From assembly GCA_964247975.1 (NCBI GenBank), contig CAXTWH010000009.1:62001-126000 (forward strand): a stretch of DNA of 64,000 nt. Reading direction: 5' to 3'. The stretch is from KBS-96 sp964247975. GTDB taxonomy: Bacteria > Acidobacteriota > Terriglobia > Bryobacterales > Bryobacteraceae. Under the pieces are notes generated by a model, which saw only the letters and a program-made list of their open reading frames with translations, did not search any database and was not told the origin of the DNA. This document shows positions 51,678 through 60,092 of this stretch, in pieces. The first letter of the stretch is position 1, and every line of letters starts with the position of its first letter. A program made the position numbers and the translations under genes.

Positions 51678-52322
51678 ATGCAAATTAAGATAGAGCATCA
51701 TCCCTCGGAAGAATCCTTAGAGCGCTACATCATGCACCGGTCAAATCCGGTTGAGCTTGATGTTATCGAAACGCACATTTTAGCCTGTCCGGACTGCGTT
51801 GCCCGGTTGGAAAGAGCAGAAATGTACATTGCCACCATGCGCTCCGCATGCCGGGAGCTAGGCGACACACAAACGCAGCGTGCCGATCTGATTTCCTGGA
51901 TCGAACGCCTCACCCAATGGCTGACTCCGCTGCGCCTGAGTTGGACGGCAGGGCTGGCTGTGTTGGTGGCCGCGTTGATTGTGGCTCCAGCCCAGTTTGC
52001 GTTGCGTTCGCCGGTTTCTCCGGCGCAGGTGAATTTGGCTGCCTGGCGCGGCGCGGAATCGGCTTCAGTGCCGGCTAAACGCGCTCTCAGTGTGCGTTTA
52101 AATTCAATTGATCTGCCGGATGGCGCGGTGGGTGTTCAATTAGTTGACTCCGTCGGTCGGGAAGTGTCGCACGGTACGGCTTCAATCTCCCGAGAATCAA
52201 CACAGGTTACTTTGCCGCCGCTCGAAAGCGCCGGAACTTATTTCCTTCGTCTTTATTCTGTTTCCGACACCAAAAGCGGCCAACGCGATCTGCTTCGGGA
52301 ATTTGCCTTCCAAGCAAAATAA
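51678..52322 (+). CDS. Membrane zinc-finger protein, anti-sigma-factor-like
   Basis: The 214-aa protein has a zf-HC2 type head with H33, C37 and C40 (ETHILACPDC), the motif found in anti-sigma factors that hold ECF sigma factors at the membrane. One membrane helix lies at about 86-108 (LSWTAGLAVLVAALIVAPA), then an outer domain of about 105 residues with Ser/Leu-rich beta repeats ('VQLVDSVGREVSHGTASISR'). Being directly behind the sigma factor makes it the likely partner. Cleavage by the CHAT protease is inference. The terminator follows 38 bp later. Confidence 0.85.
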   Translation: MQIKIEHHPSEESLERYIMHRSNPVELDVIETHILACPDCVARLERAEMYIATMRSACRELGDTQTQRADLISWIERLTQWLTPLRLSWTAGLAVLVAALIVAPAQFALRSPVSPAQVNLAAWRGAESASVPAKRALSVRLNSIDLPDGAVGVQLVDSVGREVSHGTASISRESTQVTLPPLESAGTYFLRLYSVSDTKSGQRDLLREFAFQAK

Positions 52323-52360
52323 ACTGCCTAGACAGTTTTGTTTTCACCTTTCTTCTAAAG

Positions 52361-52387
52361 GAACCGGATTTTCCGGTTCCTTTTTTC
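52361..52387 (+). terminator. Intrinsic terminator of the CHAT-sigma-zinc finger operon
   Basis: A perfect 9-bp stem GGAACCGGA / TCCGGTTCC (52361-52369 and 52373-52381) with a three-base loop is followed by six T's. It closes the operon, with a convergent gene ending 14 bp further on. Confidence 0.93.
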
Positions 52388-52401
52388 TTTGTTTGAATGG
52401 A

Positions 52402-53061
52402 TCAGAAAAGTCTGCGGTGCAGTTTTTCGATGCTGAATTTGGCTGTATCGGCTATGGCCATTACCGCCATCACGCCTGCTTGCACCGGATCAGTAATCAC
52501 CAGGTCAGAAGCGTCGGGAACACTGCCGGCCATGTTCAAGCTGATCACCAGCATGCCTTCCGCCCTGATTTCCCGCACTGCGGTTTCAATATCGCCCCCC
52601 ATCAGCGACCCGGCGAGCACGAGCGCGCGGACGCGCGGCAGGCGGCGCACCGCGCGAACCGCAGCCGCTAAAGTCTGCTCCCCTACCAGCGGAATAGTAT
52701 CAATGGAAATGTGCTCGCCGCGAATGTTGTGTCGATCCGCTTCCGAAATAGCACCCAAAGCAACCTGGCCGACCTGCGCTCCGCCACCCATAATGATGAT
52801 CCGCTTGCCATAAATCTTCTGTAGTGTTTGCACCAGTTCCACGCCGCGCACTGCCGGCAGAGCACGAAGATCATTCGCTAGGTTTTCAGCAGATCCGGGT
52901 AGATCCAGTTCAAAGTAAATGCGCGTTTGGGCCGGATCTTCCTCGATAATCACAACGGAACGGATGTCGCCATCATGTTGCGCAATAACGCCGGTAAGCT
53001 GATGCAGCACGCCGCGGCGGTTAAAAGCCGTAATTACTAGGCCGGTTTTGTCGTTTGCCAT
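52402..53061 (-). CDS. ACT domain - DUF5612 protein
   Basis: The 219-aa protein has an N-terminal ACT domain ('GLVITAFNRRGVLHQLTGVI') and a C-terminal region starting 'YGKRIIIMGGGAQVGQVALG'. The phrases 'AISEADRHNIRGEHISIDTI' and 'GSLMGGDIETAVREIRAEGM' are, as I recall, characteristic of DUF5612 proteins of methanogenic archaea. ACT domains sense amino acids. Role unknown. It overlaps no neighbour; the KdsC gene upstream ends 5 bp before its start. Confidence 0.75.
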   Translation of the reverse strand: MANDKTGLVITAFNRRGVLHQLTGVIAQHDGDIRSVVIIEEDPAQTRIYFELDLPGSAENLANDLRALPAVRGVELVQTLQKIYGKRIIIMGGGAQVGQVALGAISEADRHNIRGEHISIDTIPLVGEQTLAAAVRAVRRLPRVRALVLAGSLMGGDIETAVREIRAEGMLVISLNMAGSVPDASDLVITDPVQAGVMAVMAIADTAKFSIEKLHRRLF

Positions 53062-53066
53062 GACCG

Positions 53067-53633
53067 CTACACAACTACTTCATACTTTTTCAGGATTTCC
53101 GGCCAGATTCCTTGCGCTTTAAAAACGAATTCAATCACTTCGCGCACCGCGCCGGAGCCTCCAATCGCGTCGGTAGTGGCCATTGCGACTTCTTTCACTT
53201 CCGCGCGAGCATTCGCGGTAGCGAACGTTAATCCTACGCGGCGCATGATCACTGTGTCGGTCAGATCGTCTCCGATATAAGCCACTTGATTGCCCGAAAG
53301 ACTAGCATCTTTGAGTATTTCCTGTAAAATCGGAATTTTTTCAATATGGCCCTGATAAACGTAGGACATTTTCACCTGCCGGGCGCGCTCCACTGTGGCC
53401 GGAGAATTGCGTCCGCTGATTACTCCGGTTTTAATGCCGTACCAGTTCAGCCACTGCAGCGCAATGCCGTCCTGAGAATCAAAGCCTTTGGTTTCCGCCA
53501 TGCCGCCTTGTCCGTCCGGCAGCATATATAAATGACCGTTAGTTAAAACTCCGTCCACATCCATCAGCAGCAGCTTTACCTCTGCTGCCCGCGCTTTCAG
53601 AATTTCCTCAGTTACTGATGCATTGATTTTCAT
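53067..53633 (-). CDS. kdsC: 3-deoxy-D-manno-octulosonate 8-phosphate phosphatase, KdsC type
   Basis: The 188-aa HAD phosphatase lacks a cap: 'LLLMDVDGVLTNGHLY' with D25 and D27, 'KTGVISGRNSPATVERARQ', 'YVYQGHIEKIPILQEIL' and 'AYIGDDLTDTVIMRRVGLTF'. This matches KdsC, which makes free Kdo for lipid A core. CMP-Neu-type phosphatases of the same clan are possible. It precedes the ACT/DUF5612 gene by 5 bp and is divergent from tilS. Confidence 0.85.
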   Translation of the reverse strand: MKINASVTEEILKARAAEVKLLLMDVDGVLTNGHLYMLPDGQGGMAETKGFDSQDGIALQWLNWYGIKTGVISGRNSPATVERARQVKMSYVYQGHIEKIPILQEILKDASLSGNQVAYIGDDLTDTVIMRRVGLTFATANARAEVKEVAMATTDAIGGSGAVREVIEFVFKAQGIWPEILKKYEVVV

Positions 53634-53672
53634 ACCACTAGCTTACGTGGGCTGCGGCATACAATATGGAAT

Positions 53673-55199
53673 TTGAAAGACGCATTGCTTGAAGAAGTAG
53701 CGCAGTGTTTGGACCGCTACGGTTTAGGATCGGTTCCTACCCGGCTGGCAGTGGCGGTTTCCGGAGGAGCTGATTCCGTAACGCTGCTGTACCTGTTGCA
53801 TCGCCTAGCCGAAGAATTTTCATTACAATTGAGAGTGATTCATGTGAATCACCAGCTTCGCGGCGCGGAATCAGCAGAAGACGAGCGGTGGGTTCGGGAA
53901 TTAGCTGATCACCTGCAAACACCAATCGACGTGGTTCAATCGCCTGTAGCGGGAACAAACGACAACCTGGAACAAGCAGCCAGGAATGCACGGCGGGAAG
54001 TTTTTCATTCCTTGATGGCAGAAGGAACAGCAGACAAAGTAGCCCTGGGGCACACGCAAAGCGACCAGGCTGAAACGGTGCTGTTCCGGTTGCTGCGCGG
54101 GTCAAGTTTAGCGGGCTTAAGCGGAATGCGTCCGTTATCCGGCGATGGCCTGCTCCGGCCTTTGTTGAAAATCACTCGCGAAGAAGTGCGTGAATGGGCC
54201 AAGCGGCAAAGGATCTTGTGGCGGGAAGATTCTTCCAACAACGATCTGCGGTTCCGCCGCAATTGGGTGCGGAGCGAACTGCTGCCTTCCATTCGGGCTT
54301 CGCTTAATAACGGCGTGGAGCGAGTTCTGGCCCGTACCGCAGAATTAGCCCAAGCGGAAGAAGATTATTGGCGCGACCTGATTATCTCTCAATCTGCGGA
54401 ATTCTGTTTTCCAACACCAATCGGGCTGATCTGCCGCGTCAGCTATCTTCAGCAACAACCCTTGGCCGTGCAACGCCGCTTGGTGCGTCATGCTTTTGAG
54501 AAAGTCAAAGGCAGCCTGCGGGCGTTAGATAGCAGCCATGTAGAAGCGGTGCTCAAAATCTGCTCGTCTTCGCATGGGCATGACCGGGTGTTATTGCCGG
54601 GCCTCGATGCCCTGCGCTCATTCCACAGCTTGCTTCTGACTATTCCGGGTGAGATCAATCGGGAAAAGCGCCACTATCGGATAAAGATCGTGACTAATGA
54701 GTTAATACCATTACCTTTGCGGGCCGGGTTTATCCGAGTTGACAGCCAAACGGAACCCTGCTCAGAACGTCTAAATTGTGTTAACGTCGTAAATGGGGCG
54801 CACCTGCCAGAGATGGCGATGTTAAGTCAACTGTCTTTAGGCGGGCAAAAGGCGTTGGAACGGTTAGTGATCCGGAACTGGGAGCCGGGCGATCAGTATC
54901 AACCTGCAGGGCATCGGGATATTAAAAAGGTCAAACAGCTATTTCAAGAGAATCAAATACTTCTCTGGGATCGCCGCCAGTGGCCCGTTCTGGAACTGGA
55001 TGGCGAGATCGTTTGGGTCCGGCGGTTTGGGCCATCCGAGAAGTTCCGAGCGGAACAAGATTGCCTGTCTGCGGTGTCCTTAATATATATTGCTCCGTTC
55101 GAATCGAATGTCCTTTATTCAGCGTCTGAAAAGGTGATTGACAATATTCCGGCAGGGAGCATTGGTCAAGCCGGCAAGGCTCCGGTAAGTGAAAGGTGA
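53673..55199 (+). CDS. tilS: tRNA(Ile)-lysidine synthetase
   Basis: TilS changes cytidine 34 of tRNA-Ile to lysidine so that AUA is read as isoleucine. The PP-loop SGGADS lies at 30-35, followed by 'IHVNHQLRGAESAEDERWVR' and 'VALGHTQSDQAETVLFRLL'. The C-terminal half contains 'WEPGDQYQPAGHRDIKKVKQ' of the substrate-binding region. The start codon appears to be TTG at 53673, as homology begins a few residues later and no ATG fits the frame. FtsH starts 5 bases after its stop. Confidence 0.92.
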   Translation: MKDALLEEVAQCLDRYGLGSVPTRLAVAVSGGADSVTLLYLLHRLAEEFSLQLRVIHVNHQLRGAESAEDERWVRELADHLQTPIDVVQSPVAGTNDNLEQAARNARREVFHSLMAEGTADKVALGHTQSDQAETVLFRLLRGSSLAGLSGMRPLSGDGLLRPLLKITREEVREWAKRQRILWREDSSNNDLRFRRNWVRSELLPSIRASLNNGVERVLARTAELAQAEEDYWRDLIISQSAEFCFPTPIGLICRVSYLQQQPLAVQRRLVRHAFEKVKGSLRALDSSHVEAVLKICSSSHGHDRVLLPGLDALRSFHSLLLTIPGEINREKRHYRIKIVTNELIPLPLRAGFIRVDSQTEPCSERLNCVNVVNGAHLPEMAMLSQLSLGGQKALERLVIRNWEPGDQYQPAGHRDIKKVKQLFQENQILLWDRRQWPVLELDGEIVWVRRFGPSEKFRAEQDCLSAVSLIYIAPFESNVLYSASEKVIDNIPAGSIGQAGKAPVSER

Positions 55200-55203
55200 G
55201 TTC

Positions 55204-57117
55204 ATGAATTCTAATGTAAAGACAGCAGTGTTTTGGATTGTCATCCTATGCGCGGTAGTGCTGGTTTGGATGGCTGTCCGGACTGGTCGCGGAACTCCGC
55301 CCAGAAATCTGGCGGTATCGGAGTTTGTGTCGCTCGTCCAGGACAACAAGGTCAAAGAAGCGAACATTACGGGAACCGATGTTCAAGGAACACTGCTCGA
55401 TAACCAGACATTTCATACGCAGATTCCACCGAATGATACCGATCTCTGGAAGATCTTACGCGACAAAAACGTAAAGTACACCTGGAAGGAATCGGCTGGA
55501 AACGGATGGATTGGAATTTTATTTAATGCTATTCCGGTTTTAATTCTGTTGGGTTTGTGGATCTTTATGATGCGGCAGATGCAAAGCGGGGGCAACAAAG
55601 CCCTTTCTTTTGGAAAAAGCCGTGCCCGGCTGCATTCTTCTCAGCAAAAGAAAGTCACATTTAAAGATGTGGCGGGAGTGGAAGAAGCCAAAGAAGAATT
55701 GCAGGAAATTATTGAGTTCCTGCGCGAACCGCAGAAATTCCAGAAGCTCGGCGGGCGCATTCCGAAAGGCGTTCTGTTAATTGGGCCTCCCGGAACCGGC
55801 AAAACCCTGCTGGCGCGAGCCATTGCCGGCGAAGCAAATGTTCCTTTCTTTTCGATTTCAGGTTCTGACTTCGTTGAAATGTTTGTGGGCGTGGGCGCAA
55901 GCCGCGTGCGCGATCTGTTCGAACAAGGGAAAAAGAATGCACCCTGCATCGTTTTCATTGATGAAATCGACGCGGTGGGGCGGCATCGCGGCGCTGGCTT
56001 AGGCGGAGGCCACGATGAGCGTGAACAAACCTTGAACCAACTGCTGGTGGAAATGGACGGCTTTGAATCAAACGAAGGCGTCATTCTGGTGGCAGCTACC
56101 AACCGTCCTGATGTTCTGGATCCAGCATTGCTTCGTCCAGGCCGATTTGATCGCCGCGTCGTAGTAGACCGTCCTGATCTTCGGGGCCGGGAAAGCATTC
56201 TGAAAGTACACACTAAGAAAGTCCCGCTTTCTGATGATGTGGAATTATCAGTAATTGCGCGCGGAACACCGGGCTTCGCCGGCGCAGACTTGGCAAACCT
56301 GGTGAATGAAGCGGCACTGCTGGCAGCGCGCCAGAATCGTAAAGTCGTTACCCAATCGGACTTTGAATTGGCAAAAGACAAAGTGCTGATGGGGGTGGAA
56401 CGCAAAAGCCTGCTGATGAGCGACAAGGAAAAGCGCGCCACTGCGTACCACGAGGCGGGCCACGCAGTACTGGCTGCTTTGCTGGAACATGCAGACCCGC
56501 TGCATAAAGTGACCATCATCCCGCGCGGCATGGCCCTTGGCTTAACTATGCAGTTGCCGCTCGATGATAAGCTTTCACACGATAAGAAAGCTTTGGAAGC
56601 TCAGTTGTCAATTCTGATGGCTGGCCGCATTGCGGAAGAAATCTTCCTGCACCAGATGACCACCGGCGCCCGCAACGATATTGAACGCGCTACTGAGATG
56701 GCGCGGAAAATGGTCTGCGAGTGGGGCATGAGCGAATTAGGGCCGCTCAGCTTCGGCAAACAGGACGAGCAGATTTTCCTGGGCCGCGAAATTGCCCAAC
56801 ACCGTGATTACAGCGAATCCACTGCCATCCGCATTGACGAGCAGGTACGTAAACTCGTCGAAGACGGTTATGACCGGGCGCGGAAAATTATCGAAGAACG
56901 CTCGGAAGCAATGGTGCGGGTGGCGGAAACGCTGCTGGAACGCGAAGTTCTGGATGGCGCTGAAGTCCTTGACCTAATTAATGGCAAAAAATTAGCCAAA
57001 TTCGAACCGACCAAACCACCAAGTGGCGGCACGACGCAGCCGGTGATTGCTCCGCAACCTTCTTCTCCCAACCCCGTTCCGGGCCTGTTAGGCGGCGAAA
57101 GCCCACAACCGGCTTAG
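55204..57117 (+). CDS. ftsH: ATP-dependent zinc metalloprotease FtsH
   Basis: FtsH is a membrane-bound AAA+ protease that degrades misfolded membrane proteins and regulators. Two membrane helices (about 8-25 and 100-120) flank a short periplasmic domain. AAA motifs are Walker A GPPGTGKT at 194-201, 'FIDEIDAVGRHRGAG' and the second-region-of-homology 'RPGRFDRR'. The protease zinc site HEAGH is at 416-420. The C-terminus is Pro/Gly-rich. ATG 55204 is preferred over a GTG 15 bases earlier that overlaps the tilS stop. tilS-ftsH is a widely conserved order. Confidence 0.96.
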   Translation: MNSNVKTAVFWIVILCAVVLVWMAVRTGRGTPPRNLAVSEFVSLVQDNKVKEANITGTDVQGTLLDNQTFHTQIPPNDTDLWKILRDKNVKYTWKESAGNGWIGILFNAIPVLILLGLWIFMMRQMQSGGNKALSFGKSRARLHSSQQKKVTFKDVAGVEEAKEELQEIIEFLREPQKFQKLGGRIPKGVLLIGPPGTGKTLLARAIAGEANVPFFSISGSDFVEMFVGVGASRVRDLFEQGKKNAPCIVFIDEIDAVGRHRGAGLGGGHDEREQTLNQLLVEMDGFESNEGVILVAATNRPDVLDPALLRPGRFDRRVVVDRPDLRGRESILKVHTKKVPLSDDVELSVIARGTPGFAGADLANLVNEAALLAARQNRKVVTQSDFELAKDKVLMGVERKSLLMSDKEKRATAYHEAGHAVLAALLEHADPLHKVTIIPRGMALGLTMQLPLDDKLSHDKKALEAQLSILMAGRIAEEIFLHQMTTGARNDIERATEMARKMVCEWGMSELGPLSFGKQDEQIFLGREIAQHRDYSESTAIRIDEQVRKLVEDGYDRARKIIEERSEAMVRVAETLLEREVLDGAEVLDLINGKKLAKFEPTKPPSGGTTQPVIAPQPSSPNPVPGLLGGESPQPA

Positions 57118-57134
57118 GTCCAAACAAGCAGCTA

Positions 57135-57167
57135 AAAAGGAGGCAAGTTCAAAGCTTGCCTCCTTTT
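57135..57167. terminator. Terminator behind ftsH
   Basis: A perfect 13-bp stem, AAAAGGAGGCAAG and CTTGCCTCCTTTT, with a seven-base loop, lies 18 bp behind the ftsH stop. T-runs on both sides allow it to work for either strand. Confidence 0.9.
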
Positions 57168-57209
57168 GCTTTTCTAAAGCCTTGTTTTTTGATTGTTACC
57201 CTGACCGTA

Positions 57210-57908
57210 GTGCCAATTCCTTTATTTCCGGTTTATCTTTTCGACGTAGACGGAACGCTGGTGGATTCTGCCGCCGACATCTGCGGCGCCATACAGGACG
57301 TTCTGCTGACCAGGGATCGTACCGACGTTTCCAACGACTTCCTACGAACTTACATCGGGCGTCATCTGCTGGACTTGTTCTCTGACTTGTTTCCGGAAGA
57401 TTCACCGGCGGATATTGAAGCCATGATTGCGAACTACCGGACTGTTTATCCGGCCCGCAATCATGCGTCTACCAAGCTTTATCCAGGCGTCAAGGAAGCT
57501 TTGGGGGCTTTGCCGGGTAAGAAGTCTACTGTCACAACCAAAGGCACTCCCACTACCCGCGTTGTGCTGGAAAAATTCGGCCTGATTCGCTTCTTCGACC
57601 ACGTGCAGGGAACAGACGGGTTTCCGGCAAAACCGGAGCCGGACGTGATCTTTGCTGCTTTAAAAGGACTGGGCGCTTCTCCGGATAATTGCCTGCTGGT
57701 GGGCGATGCCAGTTCCGATATGGAAGCGGCGCGGCGGGCCGGGGTGAAAGTCTGCGCCGTTACTTATGGCTACGGCACAAAAGAAGTTTTGTCGCCTTGG
57801 CATCCCGATTACTGGGTTTCGGATTTGCGGGAACTGGCCGGGCTTCCTGTTCCCCTTGCTGGACCGCATTCTTTACCTGAATGGGCGGGCAAAAGGGGAG
57901 CAAACTAG
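57210..57908 (+). CDS. HAD-family phosphatase, phosphoglycolate phosphatase-like
   Basis: After a short start, 'VYLFDVDGTLVDSAADICGA' gives nucleophile and acid Asp, with 'FPAKPEPDVIFAAL' (Lys) and 'LLVGDASSDMEAARRAGVKV' (Asp pair). The cap fits Gph/PpaX-type enzymes. The frame extends to 57156, but that part overlaps the ftsH terminator, so GTG 57210 is taken as start; TTG 57189 is possible. Ends with a short basic tail. A second Gph-like gene lies at 17148. Confidence 0.8.
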   Translation: MPIPLFPVYLFDVDGTLVDSAADICGAIQDVLLTRDRTDVSNDFLRTYIGRHLLDLFSDLFPEDSPADIEAMIANYRTVYPARNHASTKLYPGVKEALGALPGKKSTVTTKGTPTTRVVLEKFGLIRFFDHVQGTDGFPAKPEPDVIFAALKGLGASPDNCLLVGDASSDMEAARRAGVKVCAVTYGYGTKEVLSPWHPDYWVSDLRELAGLPVPLAGPHSLPEWAGKRGAN

Positions 57909-58070
57909 ACCAGGAAGATCGATAACACTTTAGCCGACTAGAATCCCGTTCTCTTCTCTTTTCAGCCGGACGGCAACTGGCAACACTATCTTCCGGTCAA
58001 GTGAGAAATCCAACCACAGAACTTTACAGATTGAAAACCATTGTAAACTCGGCATGGCGTTTGACCCTTA

Positions 58071-59309
58071 TCATTGGCTAGCGCTCGATCGGCGAGTAGC
58101 GCGGCGCACCTTGCTCTCACAACCAATTTGCAGCTCACTGAGACTTCGATTTTCATTGGAGAAGCAGAGATACTCTTTTGTTCTCTTATCGAGACCGCAC
58201 GTGCCCTCATGTGGACGGCTTTGAGGGTCGTAGTAGGTGCAGGAAAGGTCGGGTTTGTTAGGGCCAGCCTGGTGATCCGCGTGTGACGGTTCCGAGAATG
58301 TCTGTGCTGTTACTGAACGCGTTAAGGCAAGGGTGCCGGTGGCAACCAGCAGCAGCACTACCAATGCCGATATGGTTAAGCAATATCTCAACATGAAATT
58401 TACCCGCTGCGTATTTGCTTGTAACATCAAAATTCGTTCCTCCAAAGTGTTTGCAGCAAACATCTCCACAGTTGGGAAGTTGAGCCTTGGTCCGACGTGT
58501 GCTAAAGTCGCCGCCAACCTGATCAAAGCATTTGTGTACGTTTGGCGGCACATAAGTTTTTCCGCCGCCATACGATCACAGATCATCTCGCGCGTTTTGG
58601 TCAGATGAGATTTAATAACCCACGCGACGGGATGAAACCAAGTGAATAGAAGTAAAACCTCGTAGCAAAGATTTTTCTGAAAATCGTGACGGGTGAGGTG
58701 CGCACACTCGTGTCCCACGGCAGCTAGAAACTCTTGCGATGACGCTTCTTTGACGAATCTGGGCGGCACAACCAAAACCGGCCGCCATAATCCGGCGGCA
58801 GCAGGACTAAGTACGCCGTGCGAGCACAACACGCTTGCCTTCTCAACCACAAACAGCCTGGCTGAGAATTCCCAGAGTTGCCTCTGTTCGTGGGTCAGTG
58901 TGGCTGGCTTAGCACTTCGAACAAGTCTCGCTGTTAAGCTGAACAAGCAACACAAGCGCAGGACAAGCAAACCCAGCATAACAATGTAGAAGTCGGCAAG
59001 CACACGCATCAAAGACAAAGGAAGAATGATGTCGGCGCTCTGTCGTGTCGAGATGGCAGGAATCCACGCTATAGGTGCATGAGTTCCAAGTCTTCCCGGG
59101 ACAGGAAATTGCCTCCAATACGGCAGAAAGAGGGAAGTAAGCGGAACAAACGTGCAGAGCCCTAAGACGACAACCCAAAGGGCGTGCTGAAACTGTGAGC
59201 CCAGTCGAGCAGTGATTCGACTTATAACCCAACCCGCTGCCCCAATCAGACACACCTGCCAAGCGGCATTGATCACATAGGAGTCAATGAGAAAGGCGGC
59301 CCTAGTCAT
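58071..59309 (-). CDS. M56-family membrane metallopeptidase (BlaR1/MecR1-like)
   Basis: The protein has four to five membrane helices and the zinc protease site HECAH at about residue 198 ('AAVGHECAHLTRHDFQKNLC'), with 'FHPVAWVIKSHLTKTREMICD' after it. BlaR1-like proteins cleave the paired BlaI repressor on sensing a signal. There is no penicillin-binding domain at the end; the C-terminal 90 residues are a Ser/Arg/Cys-rich tail instead. ATG 59309 overlaps the blaI stop by 8 bases, so it is translationally coupled. Base use looks less biased than in neighbours, hinting at transfer. Confidence 0.88.
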   Translation of the reverse strand: MTRAAFLIDSYVINAAWQVCLIGAAGWVISRITARLGSQFQHALWVVVLGLCTFVPLTSLFLPYWRQFPVPGRLGTHAPIAWIPAISTRQSADIILPLSLMRVLADFYIVMLGLLVLRLCCLFSLTARLVRSAKPATLTHEQRQLWEFSARLFVVEKASVLCSHGVLSPAAAGLWRPVLVVPPRFVKEASSQEFLAAVGHECAHLTRHDFQKNLCYEVLLLFTWFHPVAWVIKSHLTKTREMICDRMAAEKLMCRQTYTNALIRLAATLAHVGPRLNFPTVEMFAANTLEERILMLQANTQRVNFMLRYCLTISALVVLLLVATGTLALTRSVTAQTFSEPSHADHQAGPNKPDLSCTYYDPQSRPHEGTCGLDKRTKEYLCFSNENRSLSELQIGCESKVRRATRRSSASQ

Positions 59310-59697
59310 GGCTGTTGCCCTCCTGGTCGGCTCCAAGCTGCCGACTCAACTCTGCCAAGCGCTCGGAGTTAATTTGTCGAGTTTTGACCAAGCTCATGAC
59401 CAGTTCTTCAGATGACCCCCCAAACATGCTTTGTACAAGGTCTTTGACCGCTTGACCCAGAACGGTCGTTTTCGAAGCGACCGCTTGGTATTCGTAGGCA
59501 CGACCTTTCAGCGTACGACGGACCCGCCCTTTTCGAAAAAGAATGTTGAGCATCGTCTGCACCGTTGTGTAAGCAAGCGCAGAAGAGAGACTCTCTTGTA
59601 CAACTTGTACGTTGCTGGGGCCTTCACCCCAAAGCACTTGCATAATCTCAAGCTCTAACGGGGTGAGCGACTGAGCATTCTTTCTTCGACGGCCCAT
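59302..59697 (-). CDS. BlaI/MecI-family transcriptional repressor
   Basis: The protein starts at the Met at 59697 and has a winged helix: 'LTPLELEIMQVLWGEGPSNV', 'LAYTTVQTMLNILFRKGRVR' and 'RTLKGRAYEYQAVASKTTVL'. The C-terminal helices dimerise and hold the cleavage region. It should repress its own promoter and be cleaved by the M56 peptidase. Target genes beyond the pair are unknown; no beta-lactamase is adjacent. Confidence 0.9.
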   Translation of the reverse strand: MGRRRKNAQSLTPLELEIMQVLWGEGPSNVQVVQESLSSALAYTTVQTMLNILFRKGRVRRTLKGRAYEYQAVASKTTVLGQAVKDLVQSMFGGSSEELVMSLVKTRQINSERLAELSRQLGADQEGNSHD

Positions 59698-59718
59698 TCC
59701 AAGTCCTAAATAAATAGT

Positions 59719-59747
59719 AGGATAAGTTCGAAGCACAGGATTGTCAA
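59719..59747 (-). promoter_or_regulatory. Promoter of the BlaI-M56 unit
   Basis: On the minus strand TTGACA (59747-59742) and TATCCT (59724-59719) are separated by exactly 17 bases, a clear housekeeping-type promoter. A TTCGAA palindrome lies between the boxes and could contribute to a repressor site. The -35 box directly follows the stop codon of the transposase remnant. Confidence 0.7.
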
Positions 59748-60047
59748 CTATAAAAACAGGAGAAAACGCCATTTAACATGTCCGACATTTCGCACCTGGC
59801 GCACCGCAAAATAATCTCTGTAAATGGACTCCGGAATGAGGAATGGAAATTGACGAGTGCTGGCCCGTGACGAAAGCGAAAATTGCAAATCGCGCACGGA
59901 AAAGGTAGGCGGTGGGGCTGTATCCCGTTTGAGAATGCGATGCATCCGCTCATGCCGCCCGTTATGCTGGAGCACTCCCGGCTCGATGCATTTGTGAACA
60001 ATACCCAGCTTCATCCATTTGATGGATACTCGGCTCAGCCCTGCCCA
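59748..60047 (-). pseudogene. Degraded IS481-type transposase (C-terminal remnant)
   Basis: The minus strand from 60041 reads GLSRVSIKWMKLGI, then IEPGVLQHNGRHERMHRILK, then RDTAPPP. This closely matches the integrase core of IS481-family transposases ('GLSRLSVWW..LGI', 'NGRHERMHRTLK..T..PP', from memory). The DDE glutamate region is thus partly kept, but the N-terminal half is gone and about 40 residues in the middle are missing. The end 'YFAVRQVRNVGHVKWRFLLF' resembles the family's C-terminal 'F.VR.VRSNG.IKW...L'. No terminal inverted repeats were found. It is a relic, not an active element. Confidence 0.85.
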
Positions 60048-60092
60048 CTAGTAAACCTCGCTTCATGAAACAATAGAAACTCCGGTTAATTT

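Noticed and set aside
48380..52322. The idea that the CHAT-sigma module is a type III-E CRISPR locus.
   Set aside because: No repeat array, Cas7-11 fusion, Cas1 or Csx30/31-like gene could be seen anywhere in the window; only the protease and sigma logic is shared.
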